From assembly GCA_023426125.1 (NCBI GenBank), contig JAFABI010000017.1, forward strand, positions 124,001 through 188,000: a DNA stretch of 64,000 nt, in the 5' to 3' direction. A program made the translations under genes and the position numbers. Below, one piece after another: positions 58,106 through 64,000 of this stretch (positions within the stretch are counted from its first letter, which is position 1; every line of letters starts with the position of its first letter). Source of the stretch: Bacillota bacterium (lineage in GTDB: Bacteria > Bacillota > Clostridia > Acetivibrionales > DTU013). The notes beneath the pieces were generated by a model. That model was not told where the DNA came from. It made no database searches and worked only from the letters and a program-made list of their open reading frames with translations.

Positions 58106-59125
58106 GTGAAAAACGAAAAAATAGGAGTTTGTATCATTGGGGCCGGTAGAGCGGGCATGATCCATGCCGTGAACTTCAGAAGCCGGGTGGCGGATGCGGA
58201 GCTGACAGCTGTGGTGGATCCCTTTGAGGAAGCGGCAGTCAGGGCCTGCCGCCAGTTGGAGATCGACCGGTACTACCTGGATTACCGGAAGGCGCTGGAG
58301 GATGATAGAATCGATGCCGTAGTCATCGTCACTCCTACCCTATACCACAGGGAGATTTCCATTGCAGCGGCACAAGCGCAAAAGCACATCCTGTGTGAGA
58401 AACCCATGGCAATGGATGAGAAAGAATGCGACGATATGGTCCGCAGCGCCGGGGAAAACGGGATCAAGTTCCAGATGGCCTTCATGAGAAGATTCGATGA
58501 GAGCTTCCTGCAGGCGCGCGAGGTTGTAGACAGCGGAGAGATCGGGGATGTCGTCATGGTCCGGTCCAATACCCGGGGGCCTAGCGTCCCGCAGAAGTGG
58601 ATGTATGACATCCGTACAAGCAACGGGCCTCTGGCGGAGGTGAACAGCCACGACATCGATACGCTCCGGTGGTTTACCGGGAGCGAGTTCAAAACGGTCT
58701 ATGCCCTCGGCGGCAATTTTCGCTGCCCTGATGCACGGGCGGAATATCCCGATTTTTATGACAATGTGGTAATGAATGCGTCCTTTGTGAACGGGATGCA
58801 GGGAATCATCGACGGGGCGCAGGGAGTAAGCTACGGTTATGACGCCAGGGTGGAGATCCTCGGGACGCGCGGCTGTATTTTCCTTGGCCAGGTCCACGAA
58901 AAGACAATAAAGGTATGCAGCAGCGACAAGAAAATGACGCTGCCTGTCATGAACAGCTGGAAATATCTTTTCAGGGATGCTTACCTTGAGGAGGATATGC
59001 ACTTCATACAATGCATTTTAAAGGATGAAAGCCCCAGGGTGACGGGGATTGACGGGAAGATGGCGGTGAAGGTCGTGAAGGCGGGGAATTTATCCATACG
59101 GGAAAAAAGAATCGTGGAGGTATGA
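58106..59125 (+). CDS. Gfo/Idh/MocA family oxidoreductase
   Basis: The product of about 339 residues is an NAD(P)-dependent sugar or polyol dehydrogenase. The Rossmann motif IGAGRAGMIHAVNF begins near residue 9; the family hallmark CEKPMAMDEKE (catalytic Lys) is near residue 95; the C-terminal domain holds NSHDIDTLRWFTG with the likely catalytic Asp/His pair. Inositol dehydrogenase is the best-known relative, but the substrate is not determined. The GTG at 58106 has GGGGG seven bases upstream; the frame is open to 58064. It heads a tight run of genes, with one base before the next ATG. Confidence 0.93.
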   Translation: MKNEKIGVCIIGAGRAGMIHAVNFRSRVADAELTAVVDPFEEAAVRACRQLEIDRYYLDYRKALEDDRIDAVVIVTPTLYHREISIAAAQAQKHILCEKPMAMDEKECDDMVRSAGENGIKFQMAFMRRFDESFLQAREVVDSGEIGDVVMVRSNTRGPSVPQKWMYDIRTSNGPLAEVNSHDIDTLRWFTGSEFKTVYALGGNFRCPDARAEYPDFYDNVVMNASFVNGMQGIIDGAQGVSYGYDARVEILGTRGCIFLGQVHEKTIKVCSSDKKMTLPVMNSWKYLFRDAYLEEDMHFIQCILKDESPRVTGIDGKMAVKVVKAGNLSIREKRIVEV

Positions 59126-59126
59126 T

Positions 59127-60170
59127 ATGAAGGCAGCTCTCTTCTATGGACCGGGCGATGTCCGTATTACAGAAGTCGACATTGCCGATATTACGGAAAA
59201 CGAAGTCCTGGTGAAAGTGAAAAGCGCCGCGGTCTGCGGGACTGACCTGCGCATGTTCAAAAACGGATTGGCCGGGGTCGGACCGGAGCATCCCAGGATT
59301 TTGGGGCATGAAATCAGCGGAGTGGTGGCGAAGACAGGCAAAAATGTGACGAAGTACCGGGAAGGCATACGTGTGGCCGTCGCCCCCAATATGGGTTGCG
59401 GGCTGTGTGAACAGTGCGTGCGGGGCAATACGCACCTGTGTCCGGAATACAGGGCGCTGGGGATCAATACCGACGGGGGCTTTGCGGAATACGTAAGGAT
59501 CCCTGAAGCGGCGGTCCGGCAGGGGAACATCATCGAACTGGAGGAACAGGTATCCTTTGATGAAGCGGCGGTCAACGAACCCTTCTCCTGTGTATACAAC
59601 GGGTTTGAACAGTGCCGTGTGCAGCCGGGGGATGCAGTTCTGGTCATCGGGGCGGGGCCTATCGGGATTCTGCACGCCAAGCTTGCTAAAATGGCAGGCG
59701 CTTCCCGGGTGATCATCAACGACCTGTCTGCGGAGCGGTTGGAAACCTGCAAGAAGATCGACCCCTCCTTCATCACCCTTTCCAGTGACGGCCTGGAGGC
59801 CCGGATAGCCGAACTGACCGGAAACCGGGGGCTGGATGTGTGCATTACCGCATGTCCTTCGCCGCAGGCACAGGCAAAGGCGATAGAGCTGATGGGCTTT
59901 GGAGGCCGGGTGAATTTCTTCGGCGGATTGCCCAAGGACAGGGAGCTGGTTCCCATCAACACCAACCTGGTCCATTACAAGCAGTTGATCCTTACAGGCA
60001 GTACCAGGGCCAGCATTGCGCAGTTCAGGAAAACCCTCCGTTTGATTTCCGGCGGAACGGTGAGCGTTAAGGAGCTGGTGTCCCGGCGTTTCAGCCTTGA
60101 TGAGCTGCCTAAGGCCTTCGAACTGGCGGGGAACGCCGACGGCTTGAAAAATGTGATTTGTTTCGACTGA
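59127..60170 (+). CDS. Zinc-dependent alcohol/polyol dehydrogenase (MDR family)
   Basis: The 347-residue enzyme has the catalytic-zinc residues (AVCGTDLRMF and GHEISG), the four structural-zinc cysteines in CGLCEQCVRGNTHLC, and the NAD-binding motif VIGAGPIGILHAKLAKMAGA. It resembles sorbitol/L-iditol/threonine dehydrogenases, which oxidise a secondary alcohol of a polyol or sugar. It lies one base after the Gfo/Idh gene; the pair could perform two oxidation steps or an oxidation-reduction epimerisation. The substrate is unknown. Confidence 0.94.
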   Translation: MKAALFYGPGDVRITEVDIADITENEVLVKVKSAAVCGTDLRMFKNGLAGVGPEHPRILGHEISGVVAKTGKNVTKYREGIRVAVAPNMGCGLCEQCVRGNTHLCPEYRALGINTDGGFAEYVRIPEAAVRQGNIIELEEQVSFDEAAVNEPFSCVYNGFEQCRVQPGDAVLVIGAGPIGILHAKLAKMAGASRVIINDLSAERLETCKKIDPSFITLSSDGLEARIAELTGNRGLDVCITACPSPQAQAKAIELMGFGGRVNFFGGLPKDRELVPINTNLVHYKQLILTGSTRASIAQFRKTLRLISGGTVSVKELVSRRFSLDELPKAFELAGNADGLKNVICFD

Positions 60171-60186
60171 AATGTGATATGCTTTA

Positions 60187-60285
60187 AGTACTAGTGCAAA
60201 TATAACTTCCCGTATAGGTTTCGGAAAATGCAGTCCATAGCGGCCGGCATTTTCCGAAAAACGGGAAGTAATATTTGCAATACTC
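60187..60285. repeat. Inverted-repeat (MITE-like) element of about 100 bases
   Basis: The outer arms AGTACTAGTGCAAATATAAC...TTCCCGT and ACGGGAAGTAATATTTGCAA...TACT pair, and the inner arms TTTCGGAAAATGC and GCATTTTCCGAAA pair perfectly. A partial copy of the left arm is at 27022. It lies between two genes of the catabolic cluster and could form a long RNA hairpin. Confidence 0.8.
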
Positions 60286-60333
60286 CTAAATGGCAGGGTA
60301 AAGGCTGAGAAGAGGAAAATGGGAGGAAACAGT

Positions 60334-61857
60334 ATGACGGAAGGGTACCTCATCGGGGTGGATATCGGAACCCAGGGAACGAAAACAACCTTGTTTTCCA
60401 TCGAAGGAAATGCGGTCGCCGAGAGCTTTGAGCCGTCCCGGCTGATCAGCCCCTCTCCCGGCGTGGTGGAGCAGGAGCCGGATGAGATCCTGGGCTCGGT
60501 ATACCGCACCATCCGCAAGGTCATGGAACAATCCGGCGTGAACGCCGGGAAGGTGGAAGCCGTCGGAATGGACGGACAAATGGCCGGAATCCTCGGCATC
60601 GACCGGGACTGGAATGCAGTTACTTGCTATGACTCCTGGTTGGATACCCGGTGCGGCCGGTATATCCGGCAGATCAAGGAGCAGGCGGAGGAAGAGGTCA
60701 TAAAAACCACAGGGTGCCCGGTCACCTATGCCCACGGGCCCAAGGTGCTGTGGTGGAAGCATGAAAGGCCCGATTCCTACCGGAAAATCAGCAGGTTTGT
60801 GCTGCCCACCACCTATGTGGCAGGGAAGATGACCGGCCTGAAGGCGGAAGAGGCGTACATAGACTACACCCACCTGCACTTCTCGGGGTTTGGGGATGTA
60901 CAAAAAAACCGGTGGGCGGAGGACCTGCTCAACCATTTTGGTGTGGAACGGGAGAAAATGCCAGAAATCGTAGAGCCCTGGAAAATTGTCGGGTGCCTGA
61001 CGGAAGAAGCGGCAGGGCAATGCGGGCTCACCTCCGGGATACCTGTGGCAGCCGGCTGCGGAGATCAGGCAGCGACGTCGCTGGGAGCGGGTGTGACCCG
61101 CGCAGGCCTGGCCTTTGATGTGGCCGGAACCGCCTCGGTGTTTTCCTGCTGTGTTTCCTCGTACACTCCGGATGTCAAGTATAAAACTCTTTTGTACCCA
61201 CGCTCCGTCCTCCCGGGACTCTGGATCCCTCTGGCCTATACCAACGGCGGAGGGCTCTGCCTCAAATGGTTCCGCGATAACCTGACGGGCAAGGGGACGC
61301 CGCCTTCCTATAGGGAACTGGATGCCGAGGCGGAAGCAGTGCCTGCCGGCAGTGAGAACCTTCTGTTCCTCCCCCACTTTGCAGGGCGGGTCTGCCCCAA
61401 CGATCCCGATGTCCGGGGGACCTGGGTCGGGCTGAACTGGTCCCATACCCGGGGACATCTGTACCGGGCCGTAATGGAGGGGATCGCGTATGAATATAAA
61501 TACTACCTCAGGGTATTGTCGGAATCGATGGGCAAGGTGGACTTTACAGGTGTCATTGCAGCCGGCGGCGGTGCAAAAAGCCGCGTTTTCAATGCCATCA
61601 AGTCCGATGTGCTGGGGATTCCTTACGTAACAATGAAGCGGAACGATACAGCCACCTTTGGAAGCGCGGTGGTAGCGGGTTATGGCGCTGGAATTTATAC
61701 CGACATGGTATCGGTCATAGAAAAGGTAAATGAGAAAACCGGCACGGTTATGCCGAATGAGGCAAATGCAGCGGTATACGGGCGTTTGGCCGATGCTTAT
61801 GAAGGAGTGTTCCAGGCACTGGGGCCAACCTTTCGGCGCCTGGCCGAAGAACGGTGA
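60334..61857 (+). CDS. FGGY-family carbohydrate kinase (xylulokinase-like)
   Basis: The 507-residue kinase has the phosphate-binding loop GVDIGTQGTKTTLF at the N-terminus, the substrate-binding region VGMDGQMAGILGID with DSWLDTR, and the C-terminal ATP-binding motifs AAGCGDQAATSLGAG, DVAGTASVFS and AAGGGAKSRVFNAI. It phosphorylates a sugar or polyol, as for xylulokinase or a related ketose kinase; the exact sugar is not clear. The ATG at 60334 has GGGAGG seven bases upstream. The MITE-like hairpin at 60187 lies before the gene, so it may need its own promoter or readthrough. Confidence 0.92.
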   Translation: MTEGYLIGVDIGTQGTKTTLFSIEGNAVAESFEPSRLISPSPGVVEQEPDEILGSVYRTIRKVMEQSGVNAGKVEAVGMDGQMAGILGIDRDWNAVTCYDSWLDTRCGRYIRQIKEQAEEEVIKTTGCPVTYAHGPKVLWWKHERPDSYRKISRFVLPTTYVAGKMTGLKAEEAYIDYTHLHFSGFGDVQKNRWAEDLLNHFGVEREKMPEIVEPWKIVGCLTEEAAGQCGLTSGIPVAAGCGDQAATSLGAGVTRAGLAFDVAGTASVFSCCVSSYTPDVKYKTLLYPRSVLPGLWIPLAYTNGGGLCLKWFRDNLTGKGTPPSYRELDAEAEAVPAGSENLLFLPHFAGRVCPNDPDVRGTWVGLNWSHTRGHLYRAVMEGIAYEYKYYLRVLSESMGKVDFTGVIAAGGGAKSRVFNAIKSDVLGIPYVTMKRNDTATFGSAVVAGYGAGIYTDMVSVIEKVNEKTGTVMPNEANAAVYGRLADAYEGVFQALGPTFRRLAEER

Positions 61858-61864
61858 GGGGGGA

Positions 61865-62860
61865 ATGGATGTGCAGGCAAGTCGCGCGTATACCGGAGAG
61901 GCATGGATACAAACGGTCACCGGGAGGATCAGCCCCCGGGAGCTCGGCTGGTGCCAATGCCATGAGCATCTCCTGATTGCCCGGGGGAAACCCTTTGAAG
62001 TGCATGCGTCGCTGTACATGGAGGACCTGGAGAAGGCGGTGGAGGAGCTTCAATTGTATAAGGCGGCCGGAGGCTGCAGCCTGGTTGACGCACAACCCGC
62101 CGGATGCGGCCGTATGGCCCGCGGGCTCATCTCGTTATCCAACCGGAGCGGGGTTCATATTGTTGCATCCACCGGGTTTCATAAATTGATTTTTTACCCG
62201 GAGGACCACTGGATTCATACGCTTTCCGGGGAGCAGCTGACAGCACTTTTTACCGGAGAGCTGGAACAGGGGTTGTTTGCAGACGGCGACCGGGAGCTGC
62301 CCCGGACAAGGCTTTCAGCCAGAGCCGGGCTGATTAAGGCAGCACTGGACGCCCAGGGGCTCAGCGGGAGATATCTGACCCTTTTTAAGGCTGCCGCCGA
62401 AGCCGCAGTTGAAACTGGTGCGCCGCTGATGTGCCATATCGAAAAAGGTGCGGACGCATCTGGCCTGATCCGGTTTCTGACCGCTGCCGGCGTACACCCC
62501 GGATCCGTCATCCTGTGCCATTTGGACCGGGCGGAGGGAGATCTCGAGGTTCACCGCCAGGTAGCCCGGGCCGGTGTATTTCTGGAGTATGACACCATCA
62601 GCAGGCCGAAATACCATGACGACCGGCAGGAGATTGCCATCCTCCGGCAAATGCTGCAGTGGGGCTTTGGCGGACAAATGCTGCTCAGCCTCGATACGAC
62701 CCGGGAGCGTCTGAAAAGCTATGGCGGGAAACCGGGGCTGGATTACATTGCCACCGGGTTCAGGCAGCAGCTTCGGGAGGATGGCGTGCAGGAGAAGGAG
62801 ATCCGTGCCATGATGGTGGGAAATCCGCAAAAAGCCCTCGCGTTCAGGCGGGGGAAATAA
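61865..62860 (+). CDS. Phosphotriesterase-like protein, sugar lactonase candidate
   Basis: This 331-residue member of the amidohydrolase superfamily has the metal motif HxH in the form CQCHEHLL, a later His in APLMCHIEKG, another in VILCHLDRAEGD and the catalytic Asp in LLSLDTTRERLKS. Homologues (COG1735) include lactonases that open phosphorylated sugar lactones. Given the two dehydrogenases and the kinase in the same cluster, a lactonase role is a reasonable inference; an esterase role cannot be excluded. It follows the kinase gene by seven bases. The ATG at 61865 is close to its GGGGGG site; GTG at 61871 is an alternative. Confidence 0.88.
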   Translation: MDVQASRAYTGEAWIQTVTGRISPRELGWCQCHEHLLIARGKPFEVHASLYMEDLEKAVEELQLYKAAGGCSLVDAQPAGCGRMARGLISLSNRSGVHIVASTGFHKLIFYPEDHWIHTLSGEQLTALFTGELEQGLFADGDRELPRTRLSARAGLIKAALDAQGLSGRYLTLFKAAAEAAVETGAPLMCHIEKGADASGLIRFLTAAGVHPGSVILCHLDRAEGDLEVHRQVARAGVFLEYDTISRPKYHDDRQEIAILRQMLQWGFGGQMLLSLDTTRERLKSYGGKPGLDYIATGFRQQLREDGVQEKEIRAMMVGNPQKALAFRRGK

Positions 62861-62880
62861 TGTTTTGAAAGGGGAATTCT

Positions 62881-63822
62881 ATGGTATTACCGGAAAAAGC
62901 AGTACAACCCTCGATGTATTTTATCGGGGTCACGACAACCAAATCGTCCATCATGAAGGTGTTCCCCCTTTGGGCGCAGGAGCTGGGACTAAAGGATGCA
63001 GTGCTGAAGGGGATCGATATTGAAATCCACGCGGCGCCGGAGGAATACCGGCAGGCGGTGGAATTCATCAAAAATGACCCGCTCTCCCTGGGGGCGCTTG
63101 TAACCACACACAAGATCGACCTGTATGAGGCGGCAAAAGACCTTTTCGATTACCTGGACCCGCACGCGCAAGGGTTTGGAGAGCTGTCCTCCATCTCGAA
63201 GCAGGACGGATGCCTGCAGGGCCATGCGAAGGATCCCATCTCCAGCGGTTTGTCCCTGGAGGCATTTGTTCCTGAAAACTACTGGAAGGACCATGGGGGC
63301 GATGTCCTGATCATGGGTGCGGGCGGCAGCGCGCTTGCCATGAGCTCTTACCTGATGAAGGCGCAGCAAGGGGACAACATTCCTTCCAAAATCATCATCA
63401 CCAACCGCAGCCAGGGCAGGCTGGATGGAGCCAGAGAAAAGCTCCGGGGGATCGGCGGCCGGGTAAGCCTGGAATACTGTCTATGCGAAACGCCGGAAGA
63501 GAACGACCGGATCCTGTCGACGCTCAAGCCCTACTCCCTGGTAGTTAATGCCACCGGATTGGGAAAAGACAGGCCCGGCTCCCCGCTGACCGACGACTGC
63601 GTCTTCCCGGAAAACAGCCTGGTCTGGGAAATCAACTACAGGGGCGACCTGAAGTTCATGCACCAGGCCAATGCCCAGAAAGAGGCGCGCAGGCTGCATG
63701 TGGAGGACGGGTGGATCTACTTCATACACGGCTGGACGCAGGTGATTGCAGAGGTTTTCCACATCGGGATCAAAGGGGAAGTATTGAAAACTTGCGCCAA
63801 ACTGGCGGAAAGAATAAAGTAA
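62881..63822 (+). CDS. AroE-like (shikimate dehydrogenase fold) dehydrogenase
   Basis: The 313-residue protein has the shikimate dehydrogenase fold: an N-terminal substrate domain with LVTTHKIDLYEAAK (matching the 'VT.P.K' catalytic lysine) and an NAD(P)-binding domain with VLIMGAGGSALAMSSYL and NATGLGKDRPGSPL. Two shikimate motifs are changed: the SxS serines near the start are not evident, and the usual GxNTDxxG is replaced by GHAKDPISSG. A role in aromatic synthesis is thus unlikely; a sugar- or polyol-derived substrate is more plausible from context. It starts 20 bases after the lactonase-like gene with GAAAGGGG upstream. Confidence 0.85.
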   Translation: MVLPEKAVQPSMYFIGVTTTKSSIMKVFPLWAQELGLKDAVLKGIDIEIHAAPEEYRQAVEFIKNDPLSLGALVTTHKIDLYEAAKDLFDYLDPHAQGFGELSSISKQDGCLQGHAKDPISSGLSLEAFVPENYWKDHGGDVLIMGAGGSALAMSSYLMKAQQGDNIPSKIIITNRSQGRLDGAREKLRGIGGRVSLEYCLCETPEENDRILSTLKPYSLVVNATGLGKDRPGSPLTDDCVFPENSLVWEINYRGDLKFMHQANAQKEARRLHVEDGWIYFIHGWTQVIAEVFHIGIKGEVLKTCAKLAERIK

Positions 63823-63840
63823 CCGGAGGAGGGATGGAGC

Positions 63841-64000
63841 ATGCAGCTTGACATGCATGGAAAGATGGATTTTACCAGGCCTTTTGCCCTGGAGTTTTCT
63901 TTGGTGACCGGACTTTCCGGCGAGAGGAAGCCGACCCGGAGAAAGCTCTCCGGAATGAAAGGTATGTACGCCGACCTGGAGGCTTTTGATGCCATCCTGG
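63841..64000 (+). CDS. Cupin-type glucose-6-phosphate isomerase-like protein, N-terminal part
   Basis: The gene runs off the window; 53 residues are seen. They include MDFTRPFALEFSLVTGL and RKLSGMKGMYADLEAF, which resembles the start of the archaeal-type (cupin) phosphoglucose isomerase family (R.LSDM.G...D pattern). The ATG at 63841 has AGGAGG eight bases upstream. As the next gene of the catabolic cluster, an aldose-ketose isomerase step would fit. The cupin metal motif lies outside the window, so the call is moderate. Confidence 0.55.
   Translation, partial: MQLDMHGKMDFTRPFALEFSLVTGLSGERKPTRRKLSGMKGMYADLEAFDAIL

Noticed and set aside
59004..62019. Very long minus-strand open frames (over 500 codons each) opposite the dehydrogenase and kinase genes
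   Set aside because: The plus strand carries complete, well-motifed enzymes; the antisense products have no family features and arise from GC-rich codon use.
62881..63822. Shikimate pathway aroE
   Set aside because: Key shikimate-binding motifs are changed and no other aromatic pathway gene is nearby.

Overview
The window looks like chromosomal DNA of a low-to-medium GC, Gram-positive anaerobe, most probably a member of the Clostridia with a carbohydrate-degrading lifestyle. The evidence is the separate SecD and SecF, YidC, RecD2 and RecQ, YesM/YesN with LplABC-type sugar import, an S-layer-homology (SLH) surface protein, AarF/UbiB and radical SAM genes, Shine-Dalgarno-rich starts with many GTG/TTG starts, and remnants of corrinoid-system UroD-like and EFR1-type ferredoxin genes typical of anaerobes. 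The exact genus cannot be told from the sequence. No rRNA, tRNA, CRISPR array, integrase or transposase was seen.

Region 1 (1-10.5 kb) is mostly housekeeping: the end of a dipeptide/oligopeptide ABC operon (dppBCDF type), a YheO-type regulator, secDF, a small membrane protein with its own promoter, a truncated EamA transporter and recD2. Region 2 (7.9-13 kb) is a gene graveyard: a cupin remnant, two UroD-like remnants and an EFR1 ferredoxin remnant lie between intact small genes.

Region 3 (13-22.4 kb) is the most unusual locus. Two paralogous TetR regulators flank a run of phasin-like protein, radical SAM enzyme, AarF/UbiB kinase-like protein, CmpB-type membrane protein, HD hydrolase and YidC, followed by a chimeric wreck made of a dxs 5' part and a DUF2974/Mbeg1-like 3' part. 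Four copies of one operator-like motif lie at 13059, 14061, 20819 and 21483, two of them directly downstream of strong promoters ahead of the two tetR genes.

Region 4 (22.4-27.1 kb) holds recQ, a DUF3788 gene, a Cys-motif protein of unknown function and a YdeI-like gene. Region 5 (27.4-44.6 kb) is a probable polysaccharide-utilisation locus: LplB/LplC permeases and a lipoprotein, then a 2023-residue SLH surface protein with two discoidin (F5/8C) domains, a secreted 385-residue protein and an 824-residue cytoplasmic protein, divergent from a YesM/YesN two-component system. Region 6 (44.8-51.3 kb) couples a MurR/RpiR regulator to a TIM-barrel isomerase, an Fbp/Afu-type ABC importer and a PHP-family phosphatase; I infer uptake and processing of a phosphorylated sugar or organophosphate.

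Region 7 (51.7-64 kb) has an AraC/GyrI-like regulator, a frameshifted Cys-motif gene and then a catabolic cluster: GH2 beta-mannosidase-like enzyme, DeoR regulator, Gfo/Idh oxidoreductase, zinc alcohol dehydrogenase, FGGY kinase, phosphotriesterase-like lactonase candidate, AroE-like dehydrogenase and the start of a cupin-type phosphoglucose isomerase-like gene. The GH2 and Gfo/Idh promoters are near copies of each other and share an operator. Dispersed intergenic repeats (a 75-base double-hairpin element in three copies and a 100-base inverted repeat) lie between the blocks.
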